NCBI GenBank assembly: GCA_023129715.1
Contig: JAGMBO010000004.1
Location: 1-64,000 of the forward strand
Direction: 5' to 3'
DNA: 64,000 bases
From: Candidatus Eiseniibacteriota bacterium
GTDB taxonomy: Bacteria; Eisenbacteria; RBG-16-71-46; CAIMUX01; WJJG01
The notes beneath the pieces are model-generated. The model searched no databases, was not told the DNA's origin, and saw nothing but the letters and a program-made list of their open reading frames with translations. Position numbers and translations under genes: made by a program. Shown here in pieces: positions 34,912 to 44,177 of this stretch. Numbering within the stretch: position 1 is the stretch's first letter; each line of letters starts with the position of its first letter.

Positions 34912-35625
34912 ATGGTCAGGGGAATCTTGATCAGTGGCGCGGCACTCGAGCCCGCGACCCACGCCCAGTCGGTGCTCGCCAACAACCTCGCCAACGCCAG
35001 CGCGGCCGGATTCCGCCAAGATCGGATTGGGTTCGAGCAAGTTGCGGCCCGATCCTCTTCCTCGTCGGGGGTGGTCGGGACGCCCGCGCCGCAGCTCTTC
35101 GCAGCCCTCGATTCCCGTCCCGGGGCCTACGAGGTGACCGACCGGCCCTTCGATCTGGCGATCCAAGGAGAGGGATTCTTCGTCGTCGATACCCCTTCCG
35201 GCGAACGCTTCACCCGGGCCGGTCACTTCCAGCGAGGCGAGGATGGCACGCTGGTGACGAGTCAGGGCTTTCCCCTGCTGGGCGAGGGGGGGGCGCTGGT
35301 CATGCCCGACGGTGCCCCCTGCCGGGTGACTCCGAGCGGTGAGCTCCGAGCCGGAGAACAACTTGTCGGCCGCGTGCGCGTGGTGCGCTTCGAGGATCCG
35401 GCACAGCTGCGCCACGCAGGCGGTGGGCTACTGGACAGCGACGGCGAGCCGCTGCCGGCAACAGAGAGCCGGGTGCTTCAGGGGGTTCTCGAGGGACCCA
35501 ATGTACAGGCCCTGCAGGTCCTTGTTGAGATGCTCACGCTGACGCGTCACTTCGAGATGAACCAGAAGGCCTTCCAGGCGCAGGACGAGAGTCTCGGTCG
35601 CCTGCTCGATTGGGCGCAAGCCTAG
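34912..35625 (+). CDS. flgF: Flagellar proximal rod protein FlgF
   Basis: FlgF builds part of the proximal rod inside the periplasm. The 237-residue reading starts MVRGILISGAALEPATHAQS after GAGGAGACCAGG. The N-terminal rod motif (VLANNLANASAAGFRQD) and the C-terminal coiled region (VEMLTLTRHFEMNQKAFQAQ) are typical. The core motif FDLAIQGEGFFVVDTP is characteristic of FlgF/FlgG. It is assigned FlgF because it precedes a full FlgG and is shorter. It opens the plus-strand flagellar cluster; flgG follows after 35 bases. Confidence 0.85.
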   Translation: MVRGILISGAALEPATHAQSVLANNLANASAAGFRQDRIGFEQVAARSSSSSGVVGTPAPQLFAALDSRPGAYEVTDRPFDLAIQGEGFFVVDTPSGERFTRAGHFQRGEDGTLVTSQGFPLLGEGGALVMPDGAPCRVTPSGELRAGEQLVGRVRVVRFEDPAQLRHAGGGLLDSDGEPLPATESRVLQGVLEGPNVQALQVLVEMLTLTRHFEMNQKAFQAQDESLGRLLDWAQA

Positions 35626-35660
35626 GTCCGGGTTCCGGCCCGGGAACAGAGGAGTCGGCC

Positions 35661-36446
35661 ATGCTGAGAGCGTTGCGCACCGCGGCCTCGGGAATGACGG
35701 CCCAGCAACTCTACATCGACATCGTTGCCCACAACCTGGCCAACGTGAATACGACCGGGTTCAAGAAGAGCAGCGTCGATTTCGAGGATCTGCTCTATCA
35801 GACCATTCGTCCCGCCGGTCCCGGAGAGGGCGGCACGCAGGTGCCCTCCGCGCTGCAAGTCGGCCACGGGACCAAACTCGTCGCCTCCCCGAAGGTCTTC
35901 TCGCAGGGTGATACGGAGGCGACCGGCAATCCCCTCGATCTGCAGATTGAAGGCGACGGGCTCTTCCAGGTCCAGCTCGGCGACGGCACGACCGGTTACA
36001 CGCGTGACGGATCGCTGCGCATCGATGGCGAAGGACGCCTCGTGACCGCCAGCGGCTTGCCCCTGATGCCCGAGATCACGATTCCCGAAGAGAGCGGATC
36101 ACTCCTGGTGACGAGCGATGGACGGGTCTACGCGCGCGAGGCGGGCGAAGATACGCCGACCGAACTCGGCCAACTCCTGCTCGCTCGCTTCATCAACCCG
36201 AGCGGCCTCGAGTCGGTCGGCGGCAACCTCCTGCGCCTGGGAGCTTCGAGTGGAGATCCGATCATTGGTGCGCCGGGGGAGTTGGGCATCGGTTCGCTGC
36301 AGCAGGGAGCGCTCGAGCGCTCCAATGTCAATGTCGTCGAGGAAATGATCAAGATGATCGTCGCCCAGCGCGCCTTTGAGATCAACTCGAAGGCGGTGCA
36401 GACCGCCGAGGATCTCCTGAGCATGATCAACAACTTGAAACGCTGA
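35661..36446 (+). CDS. flgG: Flagellar distal rod protein FlgG
   Basis: FlgG is the main distal rod subunit, linking the basal body to the hook through the L/P rings. The protein has 261 residues. The N-terminal motif (AAHNLANVNTTGFKKS-type) reads DIVAHNLANVNTTGFKKSSV. The middle has NPLDLQIEGDGLFQVQLGDG, and the C-terminus has VEEMIKMIVAQRAFEINSKA with LLSMINNLKR at the end. Length and ends are normal for the family. A GAGGAG site precedes the ATG. Confidence 0.93.
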   Translation: MLRALRTAASGMTAQQLYIDIVAHNLANVNTTGFKKSSVDFEDLLYQTIRPAGPGEGGTQVPSALQVGHGTKLVASPKVFSQGDTEATGNPLDLQIEGDGLFQVQLGDGTTGYTRDGSLRIDGEGRLVTASGLPLMPEITIPEESGSLLVTSDGRVYAREAGEDTPTELGQLLLARFINPSGLESVGGNLLRLGASSGDPIIGAPGELGIGSLQQGALERSNVNVVEEMIKMIVAQRAFEINSKAVQTAEDLLSMINNLKR

Positions 36447-36479
36447 TCGCGACATAGGACCGCGGGAGGGTAGCCCACA

Positions 36480-37340
36480 ATGACCTGGATCAGCCTGGAG
36501 CCGCACGGGCAGGAGCGGCTGCCCGCGCGCGCGCGGGGAGTGTCTGAGAGAAGCTGCTTGGTCGTGCTCGCGATGGTCGCGATTGCCTTGATGGTTTCCG
36601 GGGTGGGGCGCGGCGGTCGAGCTCTGGCAAGTACGAGCGAGCCGGTTCCCTCAGGGGCGGGCGAAGTCGCGGGAGGCGCCGACGCCTCTGCCGAATCCTG
36701 GGCCCGGCAGCCGTGGATCGTGCACGACGGCGCCGGCCTGCATGCCGCCCTCGACGTCGTCTTGGGCGCGGCCTTCCCGGAGCGCGAGGTGCGCTGGACG
36801 CTGCCGCGCGAGCATTCCTGGGAGCACTCCAAGACGGGGGCCGGAACGGACTACCGCCTGATCATCCCCGAGCGACTCCGCGGCGGCCGCAACTGGTTCC
36901 ACCTGCAACCACCCGGTGGGGGGGGGGCTTTTCTCCTGCCAGTTGAGGTGAGCTGGCGGGACACCGCCTGGGTCGCCCTGCGGGCGCTGCCGGCGGGACA
37001 CATCGTCACCCCGGCCGATCTCGACCGCCAGGTGTGTTGGCATACGCATCCGCCTGCGGAAGTGCGTGACTGCACCGCTCCGGTGGGGGGACGCCTGATG
37101 AAGAGTGTCGGCTGCGGGGCCTTGATCACCCTGAGCCTGATTGGCACGCCTCCGCTCGTTGAGCGGGGGGATGTTGTTCGTCTGGTCTATCGGAGTTCCG
37201 GGCTCGAGATCGCGACCCGGGCTAGTGCGATGGAAGAGGGCTGGGCGGGCGAGGCGATTCGTGTCCGGCCGCTTGACAGCCGGCGCATCTGTCAGGCGCG
37301 CATCTGTGGTGTCGGCGAAGCGGAGGTGATCGTCCCATGA
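36480..37340 (+). CDS. flgA: Flagellar P-ring assembly chaperone FlgA
   Basis: FlgA is the periplasmic chaperone for P-ring assembly. The protein has 286 residues. A hydrophobic segment at about 28-45 (LVVLAMVAIALMVSGVG) exports it. The SAF-type domain (about 165-286) contains WVALRALPAGHIVTPADLDR, PPLVERGDVVRLVYRSSGLE and a C-terminal beta region. It has the low sequence conservation usual for FlgA, so the call also rests on its place between flgG and flgH. Its stop overlaps the flgH start (ATGA). Confidence 0.75.
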   Translation: MTWISLEPHGQERLPARARGVSERSCLVVLAMVAIALMVSGVGRGGRALASTSEPVPSGAGEVAGGADASAESWARQPWIVHDGAGLHAALDVVLGAAFPEREVRWTLPREHSWEHSKTGAGTDYRLIIPERLRGGRNWFHLQPPGGGGAFLLPVEVSWRDTAWVALRALPAGHIVTPADLDRQVCWHTHPPAEVRDCTAPVGGRLMKSVGCGALITLSLIGTPPLVERGDVVRLVYRSSGLEIATRASAMEEGWAGEAIRVRPLDSRRICQARICGVGEAEVIVP

Positions 37341-37939
37341 GAGTGAGCTGTGGCGCAATCGTCACTGGGGTCCTGGGTGTCTTGCTCGGCTGCCTTCCGG
37401 CGGCGGCCCTGGAGGCGGAGGGTTCTCTCTGGAGCGAGGCGTCGGTCCCGTTGTTCGGCAATCGCAAGGCGACGCAGGTCGGCGATGTCGTGACGGTGAT
37501 CATTATCGAAGAGGCTTCGGCAAGCAATCAGACGCAGCTGAAGTTGACCAAGGAGAGTAAGACCGATCTGAGTGGGCGGGGATCCGGGAAGCTCGACTTC
37601 ATTCCGCTCTTTGGCGGGCAGATGGATTACAAGAAGGAGCACCAGGGCAAGGGCCAGACCTCGCTCAGCGGGAAGATGTCCGCCCGGGTGACGGCCGTGG
37701 TGATGGAAATCTTGCCCAACGGGGATTTCGTCATCGAGGGTAGTCGCAGTGTTCGCATCAATGATGATACCGATCAGATCACCGTCCGCGGCGTGGTGCG
37801 CCCCGAGGACATCCGCGCCGACAACACGGTGCTCTCGACCTTCCTGGCGGATGCCCAGATCAGCTACACCGGTTCCGGCCCGAGTAAGAACACCGGCAAG
37901 CAGGGGCTGATCGCCCGGCTACTCGACTTGCTCTTCTAG
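37337..37939 (+). CDS. flgH: Flagellar L-ring protein FlgH
   Basis: FlgH forms the outer-membrane L-ring around the rod, so it supports a Gram-negative envelope. The protein has 200 residues. LLGC near residue 18 is a possible lipobox, as most FlgH are lipoproteins. Conserved parts: ATQVGDVVTVIIIEEASASN, VTAVVMEILPNGDFVIEGSR and ITVRGVVRPEDI. It is translationally coupled to flgA (ATGA), and flgI follows 13 bases downstream. Confidence 0.92.
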   Translation: MRVSCGAIVTGVLGVLLGCLPAAALEAEGSLWSEASVPLFGNRKATQVGDVVTVIIIEEASASNQTQLKLTKESKTDLSGRGSGKLDFIPLFGGQMDYKKEHQGKGQTSLSGKMSARVTAVVMEILPNGDFVIEGSRSVRINDDTDQITVRGVVRPEDIRADNTVLSTFLADAQISYTGSGPSKNTGKQGLIARLLDLLF

Positions 37940-37952
37940 TGGGGAGGCGAAG

Positions 37953-39182
37953 ATGACGCGCACGGTTCGTCGGCGGCTCGATCGTCGGATCGCCCTGCAG
38001 CTGGCGCGGCGGGGACGCGCCCGGCGGCGGCGACCGCTTGGCTGTCCCGCCCACGGCCGGCCGCGCGGGGCTCGGCTGGTCGCGGCTCTCGGTGTCGTTC
38101 TGTTGTTGCTCGGCCTTGTTCCCTTCCCGGGGGCGGCGACGGTCGGGTCACGGCTTCGGGACATCGCCCGGATCCGGGGGGTGCGCGACAACCAACTCGT
38201 CGGCTACGGCCTGGTGGTCGGACTGACGGGCACGGGCGACAAGAGCGGCGCCGGGTTCACCTCCACGTCGGTGAGCACAATGCTCGAAGGCATGGGGATC
38301 ACCGTTCCGGCCGATGACATCAGGGTCAAGAACGCTGCGGGCGTCGTCGTTACCGCCACCCTGCCCGGGCTTCTGAAACCGGGCAATCGCATCGATGTCA
38401 CCGTCTCTTCCCTCGGGGATGCCAAGAGCCTCAAGGGCGGCATCCTGGTGCAGACTCCGCTGCGGGGCGCCGACGGGCACGTCTACGCCGTGGCCCAGGG
38501 AGCGATCTCTCTCGGTGGCTTCGGTGCCGAGGGACCCGGCGGGAGCAGTGCGACGACCAACCACCTGACCGTCGGGCGAATCCCGGACGGGGCGCTCGTC
38601 GAGCGGCAAGTCGAGAGCACCTTCGTCCGCGAGGGGAGTTTCGAGATCACCTTGCGCCGCCCCGACTTCACCACCGCTCAACGTGTCGTCGAGGCGGTCG
38701 ACGCAGTCTGGGGACCCCATACAGCTCGCGCGCATGATGCGGCGACGATCGAAGTCATCGCGCCGGATTCGACGCTGCGGGGAACGGTCGAGTTCCTCGC
38801 GCGCGTCGAGAACCTAACGGTTCTGCCGGCCGAGCGGGCGCGGGTGGTGATCAACGAACGAACCGGCACGATTGTCGCCGGTGGGCAGGTCATCATCCAT
38901 CCGGTGGCCATCTCCCACGGCAACCTGAACATCCGTGTCGAGGCGGCGACCGGGGTCTCTCAACCTCTGCCCTATTCGATGGGAGAGACCGCCTATGTGA
39001 CCGATTCACAGATCCAGACGGCCTCCGGGGGCGGCCAGTTCACGGTTCTCTCGCAGGGCACGACCCTCAACGAGATCGCCAGTGCGCTGAATGCCATCGG
39101 GGTCAGCTCGCGCGACATGATCGCGATCTTTCAGGCCATCAAGGAGGCAGGCGCACTGCAGGCCGAGTTGGTTGTCCTCTAG
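37953..39182 (+). CDS. flgI: Flagellar P-ring protein FlgI
   Basis: FlgI forms the periplasmic P-ring. The protein has 409 residues. The N-terminal 40 residues are unusually Arg-rich, then a hydrophobic signal (LVAALGVVLLLLGLVPFPG) leads into the mature part. Core motifs: RLRDIARIRGVRDNQLVGYG, GLTGTGDKS, RVVINERTGTIVAGG and NEIASALNAIGVSSRDMIAI. Length slightly exceeds typical FlgI because of the basic extension; the true start may be further in, but GGGGAGGCGA precedes the ATG used. Confidence 0.92.
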   Translation: MTRTVRRRLDRRIALQLARRGRARRRRPLGCPAHGRPRGARLVAALGVVLLLLGLVPFPGAATVGSRLRDIARIRGVRDNQLVGYGLVVGLTGTGDKSGAGFTSTSVSTMLEGMGITVPADDIRVKNAAGVVVTATLPGLLKPGNRIDVTVSSLGDAKSLKGGILVQTPLRGADGHVYAVAQGAISLGGFGAEGPGGSSATTNHLTVGRIPDGALVERQVESTFVREGSFEITLRRPDFTTAQRVVEAVDAVWGPHTARAHDAATIEVIAPDSTLRGTVEFLARVENLTVLPAERARVVINERTGTIVAGGQVIIHPVAISHGNLNIRVEAATGVSQPLPYSMGETAYVTDSQIQTASGGGQFTVLSQGTTLNEIASALNAIGVSSRDMIAIFQAIKEAGALQAELVVL

Positions 39183-39236
39183 CTACGCACGCGCCTGCAG
39201 GTGCCGGATGCTCGATCCACAGATCAAGGGATACCG

Positions 39237-40061
39237 ATGAGCGGATCGTCCATTGCACCCGCGGCGATCGCGAGGGCGGCCCCCGGAATCGCCCGCGCCG
39301 ATCTGGAGCGTGCAACCCCGGAGGGTCTCAAGGATGCCTTCGAGGCCCTGCTGGTGGGGGAACTGCTCACCCCCCTGGAGGACAGCTTGCGCCGTTCGGG
39401 GCTGTTTCCGGACGGCTCCGCAGGTGATATCTACGCCTACTTCTGGAAGCAACACATGAGCAACCTGCTGGCCGGAGCGATCGATCTCCTGCCCGGCTGG
39501 AATGCTCCCGCCGCCAAGGCCGGCGACACGCCGCCGTCGGCGCCGTCATCACCGGCGGCGGCCAGCTCCGCGTCGCTTCCGGTTCGTCTGCCGGCCCGCC
39601 GGCACGACGGGGGGGCCGCGACGATGGCCTCGGAAGCGGCGGCAGGACCGCTCTCGAGGCTGGCGCCGTTCGAGGCGGCGATCCACCAGGCCGCGCGGGC
39701 GGCCGAGATCAGCGTCAATTGGGTGCGTGCCGTCATCATTCAGGAGTCGGGAGGCAAAACGGATGCCCTCTCCCCGAAGGGAGCGCAGGGGCTGATGCAG
39801 TTGATTCCCACGACCGCCGATGCTCTCGGTGTCAAGAACCCGTTCGATCCCACAGAGAACATTCAGGCCGGGACGCGCTACCTCGGCGGCCTGCTGCGCC
39901 GCTTCGGTGACATGCGCCTTGCCTTGGCGGCTTACAACGCCGGGCCTGCGCGCGTCGCTGCCTACGGAGGATTGCCGCCGTTCCGCGAGACCCAGGAGTA
40001 CGTCGCGCGAGTCGTGCAGCTCAAGGAGCTCTTCGACCGGTCCGCGGGGGTTCCCAGGTAG
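39237..40061 (+). CDS. flgJ: FlgJ-like rod-binding protein fused to an SLT lytic transglycosylase
   Basis: This protein caps rod growth and opens peptidoglycan. The 274-residue reading starts MSGSSIAPAAIARAAPG, just after an AAGGG site; a GTG 36 bases upstream is possible. Residues about 20-80 form the rod-binding domain (LKDAFEALLVGELLTPLEDS, IYAYFWKQHMSNLLA). A low-complexity Ala/Ser/Pro linker (about 90-125) follows. Residues about 140-270 form an SLT-type lytic transglycosylase (GH23-like): AVIIQESGG contains the catalytic Glu, followed by GAQGLMQLIPTTAD and AAYNAGPARV. E. coli FlgJ instead carries a GH73 glucosaminidase, so the partner domain has been replaced. Confidence 0.88.
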   Translation: MSGSSIAPAAIARAAPGIARADLERATPEGLKDAFEALLVGELLTPLEDSLRRSGLFPDGSAGDIYAYFWKQHMSNLLAGAIDLLPGWNAPAAKAGDTPPSAPSSPAAASSASLPVRLPARRHDGGAATMASEAAAGPLSRLAPFEAAIHQAARAAEISVNWVRAVIIQESGGKTDALSPKGAQGLMQLIPTTADALGVKNPFDPTENIQAGTRYLGGLLRRFGDMRLALAAYNAGPARVAAYGGLPPFRETQEYVARVVQLKELFDRSAGVPR

Positions 40062-40268
40062 TGGCATGAGGATTCGGCGGGTGGATGGGCCAATTGATGT
40101 GGCCGGTAGGAGATGGTCCTCGCCGGGGCCGGCGCGGAGCAACGAGCCGGGGAATGCCGATCAGGAAAGCGAAGCAGCCCCGCTGCGTGCCGAATCCTGG
40201 TTCCACGATCTGGGGAAAGAGTGGGGGCCTGTCGATAACCCAAGTAGACCCGCCGCAAGGAGGATGCT
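40062..40268. other. Intergenic gap between flgJ and flgN
   Basis: 207 bases, the longest gap in this part of the cluster. A GTCGATAA near 40231 resembles a sigma28 -10 box, but its -35 partner is badly spaced. A promoter for flgN-flgK-flgL is plausible but not proven. Confidence 0.35.
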
Positions 40269-40775
40269 GTGCGCGGAGAAGCCAAGGACTGGCGTACCTC
40301 ACTGATGACCATGCTCGCCGAGGCGAGCCAGGCCTACGAGCGCCTGGGAAACACCTCTCTCGATCTGCGCCGCGCCCTGATCCAGGGCGAGCTGCCGAAG
40401 ATCCGCGACCAGGTCGCCGCCCATCAGGATTTGCTCACCGTGTTGGCTCAGATCCACGAGCAGTGCGCAACGTTCTGTCGCCAGGGGGGGCTGCTTGCCC
40501 CGGACCAGCCCTTCGCCGTGGGCCGCCTGGAGGCGGCGCCGGCGGTGCGGGCGGATGAGCCCCTTCATCGCTGCCTGAGCGGCCTGCAGGCCAGTGCCCG
40601 CCGGAGTGCCCAGGAGATGCAGCACAATCGGTACTTGATCGCGCGCCTTACCGAGTGGACCGAGAAGGAAATGCGACTGGTTCTCGAGCCGCTTTTCGAA
40701 TCGGCCGGCTACCTCGATGACGGCGCCACGCGCCGGGGGCCCACGCATCCGGCGATGATCGACCGTCGTGGATAG
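40269..40775 (+). CDS. flgN: FlgN-like export chaperone
   Basis: FlgN holds FlgK and FlgL for export by the flagellar type III apparatus. The protein has 168 residues with a GTG start after AAGGAGGATGCT. It is largely helical, with the FlgN-style heptads (LAEASQAYERLGNTSLDLRR, IRDQVAAHQDLLTVLAQIHE, AQEMQHNRYLIARLTEWTE). Sequence conservation of FlgN is low, and the call leans on size, fold pattern and position immediately before flgK and flgL. Confidence 0.72.
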   Translation: MRGEAKDWRTSLMTMLAEASQAYERLGNTSLDLRRALIQGELPKIRDQVAAHQDLLTVLAQIHEQCATFCRQGGLLAPDQPFAVGRLEAAPAVRADEPLHRCLSGLQASARRSAQEMQHNRYLIARLTEWTEKEMRLVLEPLFESAGYLDDGATRRGPTHPAMIDRRG

Positions 40776-40784
40776 GATGATCCA

Positions 40785-42140
40785 ATGCCTGGACTGAGTC
40801 ACACGTTGGACATCGCTCGCCGGGCGCTGATGACCCAGCAGGCGATGATGAGTGTCATCGGGCACAATGTCGCCAATGTCGGCACGGCGGGCTACTCGCG
40901 CCAGGTCGCCCGTCTCGAGACGCAGCGCCCCTTCCTCGTCGGGCAAATCAGCTGGGGCGATGGCGTGCGGCTCAGCGACGTCGTGCGCCAGCGCGATCGG
41001 TTCCTCGATGAACAGTTCCGCGCCGAGGTCAGCGACTCGGGATGGTGGCAGACCCGGGCCAACATTCTCGGCGGGATCGAGTCGTTGATCGGCGAACCAT
41101 CGGACACGGGACTCAGCGCGGTGCTCGACGATTTCTGGGCGGCCTGGTCGGAGCTCTCGAGCAGTCCGGAGGACCCGGCTCTGCGCGGCACGGTCCGGGA
41201 GGTGGGCCGTGCCCTCGCCGATCGCATCGGGAGCCTCGCTGATCGGTTGGCGCAGGCGCGCGCTGATCTCGGCCGCGAGATCAGCCGCGAGGTGGATGCG
41301 CTGAACCGGCGCCTGGGCGACCTCGCCGATCTCAACGGGCGCATCCAGGCGGCCGAGCTTTCCGGTGGTCAGGCCAACGATCTGCGCGACCGGCGTGATC
41401 TGCTGCTCGACGAACTCAACCGGCAGGCCAAGGTGACCTGGAGCGAACAGGAGGATGGCTCGCTGATCGTCCGGCTGGCGGGGAAGACCCTGGTCGACCG
41501 GGAGGGAAGTCATCCGCTGGCCGTGGCTACGGACCTGAAGGCGGACGGTACCCGCGCAGCCCGTCTGAGCGGCCCGGACGGCGAGAGCTTCCAGGTCGAG
41601 ACGGGGCGCCTCGGCGCGCTGCTCGAGATGCAGCAGGAGAGCGTGCCCGAGCTGCAGGCCGGACTCGACGGGCTCGCCGCTGATCTCATCCGCGAAGTCA
41701 ACGCCCTGCACCGCGCCGGACCCTCGGGCGTGGATTTCTTCGCCGGTTCGGGCGCCGCCGACATGGCCCTGGCCGCCGAGATCCAGTCCGATCTCACCGC
41801 CATCAACGTCTCGACTTCGGGGATCAGCGGGGAGAACGACATCGCCCTGGCGATCGCGCAGTTGCAGCAGAGCCCGATCAGCGGGGGAGGCACGCTGACG
41901 CCGTCGGAGTCCTGGGGCGCCTACGTTGCCAGGCTTGGCACCATGGCGGCCGAGGCATCCGCTCAGGAGACCAACACGGAGTTGGCGACCGAGGCGCTCA
42001 GCAACCGCCGCGAGTCGGTCAAGGGCGTCTCCCTCGATGAGGAAATGGCAGCCATGGTTCAGACCCAGCAGGCCTATCTGGCGGCCACCCGTCTCTTCGA
42101 AGTCACCGCGGGGCTCTTCGAGGCCCTGCTCGAGATGTAG
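40785..42140 (+). CDS. flgK: Hook-associated protein 1, FlgK
   Basis: FlgK joins hook to filament. The protein has 451 residues. The N-terminal pattern (ARRALMTQQAMMSVIGHNVA, TAGYSRQVARLETQRP) and the C-terminal pattern (EEMAAMVQTQQAYLAATRLF, TAGLFEALLEM) are characteristic. The central coiled region (LADRLAQARADLGREISREV) and the middle domain are relatively short. It is co-transcribed with flgN (9-base gap) and flgL. Confidence 0.92.
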   Translation: MPGLSHTLDIARRALMTQQAMMSVIGHNVANVGTAGYSRQVARLETQRPFLVGQISWGDGVRLSDVVRQRDRFLDEQFRAEVSDSGWWQTRANILGGIESLIGEPSDTGLSAVLDDFWAAWSELSSSPEDPALRGTVREVGRALADRIGSLADRLAQARADLGREISREVDALNRRLGDLADLNGRIQAAELSGGQANDLRDRRDLLLDELNRQAKVTWSEQEDGSLIVRLAGKTLVDREGSHPLAVATDLKADGTRAARLSGPDGESFQVETGRLGALLEMQQESVPELQAGLDGLAADLIREVNALHRAGPSGVDFFAGSGAADMALAAEIQSDLTAINVSTSGISGENDIALAIAQLQQSPISGGGTLTPSESWGAYVARLGTMAAEASAQETNTELATEALSNRRESVKGVSLDEEMAAMVQTQQAYLAATRLFEVTAGLFEALLEM

Positions 42141-42178
42141 GCGACGCCCGGGCGAAGACCCGGGAGGAGGAACTGATC

Positions 42179-43090
42179 ATGCGCGTGGCGACCACGATGC
42201 TACGCCAGGCGGTGTTGGCGGGAATCGGCCACAATTCCGAGCGGCTGCTCGAACTCCAGGCGCAGATCGCCACCGGGATCCGCATCCGCGCGCCCTCCGA
42301 CGATCCAAGCGGCACCGGCCGCGCCCTCGAGGCGCGCACGCTCAAGCAGGCCGCGCAGCAATGGCAGCGCAATCTCGATATGGCCCGCCACTTTGCCGTT
42401 GCGACCGAGAGCAGTCTGGCCCGGATCATCGACCTGACCGCCGAGGTGCGAGTCGTCGCCACCCAGGCGGCCAGCGGCAGCTACGGCGCCGATGAGCTGC
42501 AGGCCTTCGCCAAACAGCTCGACGGCATACTCGAGGAGCTCGTCGCCGAGGCCAATCACAGTGAAGGGCGAGTCCATCTCTTCGCCGGCACCGACACCAG
42601 CCGCGACCCGGTCGCCGTCGAACGAGATGCCGATGGCCAGATCATCGCCGTTTCCCACTCGGAGGAGGGCAGCTTCGACGGGATGATGCAGCGCCTGGTC
42701 GGCGACGATGTTCTGCTCACGATCAACACCCATGGCTCCGATGCTTTCGGTGAGGAACTGGAGCTGTTCACCCATCTGATCGAGCTGCGCGATGCGGCGG
42801 GATCGGCGGACCAGGAGGCCATTGCGGCCCTGCTGACCCCGGTTGATGCGGATCTCGAGCGGGTGTCCATCGCCCAGTCGGTGAGCGGGTTGTTGATCCG
42901 GCGCATCGATGCTCTGGCCGAGTCATTGCAGGGGCAAGAGCTGGAGGCCGAGACCCGGCGGTCGCAGGAGGAAGACCTCGATCTCGCCGAGGCGATGGTA
43001 GCGTACCAGGAGCGGCAGACGCTGCTCCAGGCGGCGCTCACGGCGTCTTCGCGCTTGCTGGATCTGACGCTGGTGAACTTCATGACCTAG
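42179..43090 (+). CDS. flgL: Hook-associated protein 3, FlgL
   Basis: FlgL is the second hook-filament junction protein. The protein has 303 residues. The N-terminus (LELQAQIATGIRIRAPSDDP, GTGRALEARTLKQA) and the C-terminus (DLDLAEAMVAYQERQTLLQA) match FlgL, a flagellin relative. A strong GGGAGGAGG site precedes the ATG. It ends 8 bases before fliW, so hook-junction and checkpoint genes share an operon. Confidence 0.9.
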   Translation: MRVATTMLRQAVLAGIGHNSERLLELQAQIATGIRIRAPSDDPSGTGRALEARTLKQAAQQWQRNLDMARHFAVATESSLARIIDLTAEVRVVATQAASGSYGADELQAFAKQLDGILEELVAEANHSEGRVHLFAGTDTSRDPVAVERDADGQIIAVSHSEEGSFDGMMQRLVGDDVLLTINTHGSDAFGEELELFTHLIELRDAAGSADQEAIAALLTPVDADLERVSIAQSVSGLLIRRIDALAESLQGQELEAETRRSQEEDLDLAEAMVAYQERQTLLQAALTASSRLLDLTLVNFMT

Positions 43091-43098
43091 GGGGAAGG

Positions 43099-43572
43099 AT
43101 GAGGATTCGTACACCCCTGTGGGGAACACTCGAGGTTGCCGACGACCAACTGGTCCATCTGCCGGAGGGCTTGGTCGGCTTCGAAGACTTCCATCGCTTC
43201 GTCTTGGTCGACGTTGCGGAGTACCACCCGTTCCTCTGGCTGCTCTCGACCGAGAACCCGAGTGTCGGTTTCGCGGTCGCCGAGCCGCGCTACTTCCGGG
43301 AAGGGACGTATCCGGTGACGCTTTCGGCCACCGATGAGAGCCACTTGGAGCTGGCGGCGGGCGACACGCTGGCAATCTTCGTAATCATTGCGATCGATGC
43401 CGAACAATGCGTCACCGCGAATCTCCGCGGACCGATCGTGCTCAACACGCGCAATCGGATCGCCAAGCAGATCATCGCCTTCGGCACGTCTCTGTCGCTA
43501 CGCGAGCCGATCCGGCCGGGCCTCGCCGCCCCGCCGGTCTCTGCGGTGGAGCCTGCGGTGAGTGGGGCCTAG
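43099..43572 (+). CDS. fliW: Flagellar assembly factor FliW
   Basis: FliW binds CsrA and flagellin in turn, so that flagellin translation is repressed when its export stops. The protein has 157 residues. Conserved stretches: [74 protein letters not shown]-terminal extension (about 140-157, [13 protein letters not shown]) is extra. It lies between flgL and csrA, as in many FliW-CsrA systems. Confidence 0.95.
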   Translation: MRIRTPLWGTLEVADDQLVHLPEGLVGFEDFHRFVLVDVAEYHPFLWLLSTENPSVGFAVAEPRYFREGTYPVTLSATDESHLELAAGDTLAIFVIIAIDAEQCVTANLRGPIVLNTRNRIAKQIIAFGTSLSLREPIRPGLAAPPVSAVEPAVSGA

Positions 43573-43598
43573 AGCCAGGGGAAAGGGGCGATCGATCC

Positions 43599-43859
43599 AT
43601 GCTCATCTTGACGCGCAAGCTGGGCGAGAACATCCGCATCGGGGATCAGGTGAAGATCACGGTCCTCGATATCAAGGGTGGCCAGGTCAAGCTCGGCATC
43701 GACGCCCCGCCACACATTGCCGTCCATCGTGAAGAGATCTATGAGCGTATCCGCGAAGAGAACCGGCGGGCGAGCAATGTCACGCCGCGCCTGTTGCGCG
43801 AGGTTGCCGGTGCGCTGCGTACGAACAAGAAGCCGCGCCGTCCCCGGGAGGGATCCTAG
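43599..43859 (+). CDS. csrA: Carbon storage/translation regulator CsrA
   Basis: CsrA binds GGA motifs in mRNA leaders and, in the FliW system, represses flagellin translation. The protein has 86 residues. The start [20 protein letters not shown] and the core ([34 protein letters not shown]) are typical. A basic C-terminal tail (about 60-86, [20 protein letters not shown]) makes it longer than the usual 60-70 residues. It is followed by 318 bases of leader sequence before fliC, with several GGA motifs near the fliC start (GGGAGAGGAACACG) that are candidate targets. Confidence 0.95.
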   Translation: MLILTRKLGENIRIGDQVKITVLDIKGGQVKLGIDAPPHIAVHREEIYERIREENRRASNVTPRLLREVAGALRTNKKPRRPREGS

Positions 43860-44177
43860 GATGCGCGCCGGATGGAAAGACGCGGGGTTGCGGTGCCAGG
43901 CCACGGGGGTCGAGCGGCTCCGGTGGCGGAAACCAGCCAAACGGCGGCCGGAACCGTCGTTGGCCGAGCGTGGAGAGACGAGGCTAAAGGGCCTCAGGCG
44001 GAATGCCGAAACAGCTTCTAGGGAGCCCAATGGGACTTGGGGTTGTGGGGTGAGGGTTCCGGTGAGTCATGCCACACGTAGGCTAGTCGGGCGAGGAGAA
44101 GGATAGCCGCATCAGCAGAGCCCGCGGCCGGCGGCCACGCGTGAGTTCGAGGCGGTTCACGCAGGGAGAGGAACACG
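43860..44177. other. Leader and promoter region of flagellin
   Basis: 318 bases between csrA and fliC. It contains a sigma28-type promoter candidate (see 43985) and GGAG/GGA motifs in the likely 5' leader that could bind CsrA. Nothing coding is convincing. Confidence 0.5.
43985..44012 (+). promoter_or_regulatory. Sigma28 (FliA)-type promoter before flagellin
   Basis: TAAA (43985-43988) is followed after 16 bases by GCCGAAAC (44005-44012), compared with TAAA-N15-GCCGATAA. It lies about 165 bases before fliC, leaving a long 5' leader. Confidence 0.5.

Noticed and set aside
40066-40305. 79-codon open frame between flgJ and flgN
   Set aside because: No family similarity, a weak ribosome site and a 37-base overlap with flgN; too little to call a gene.
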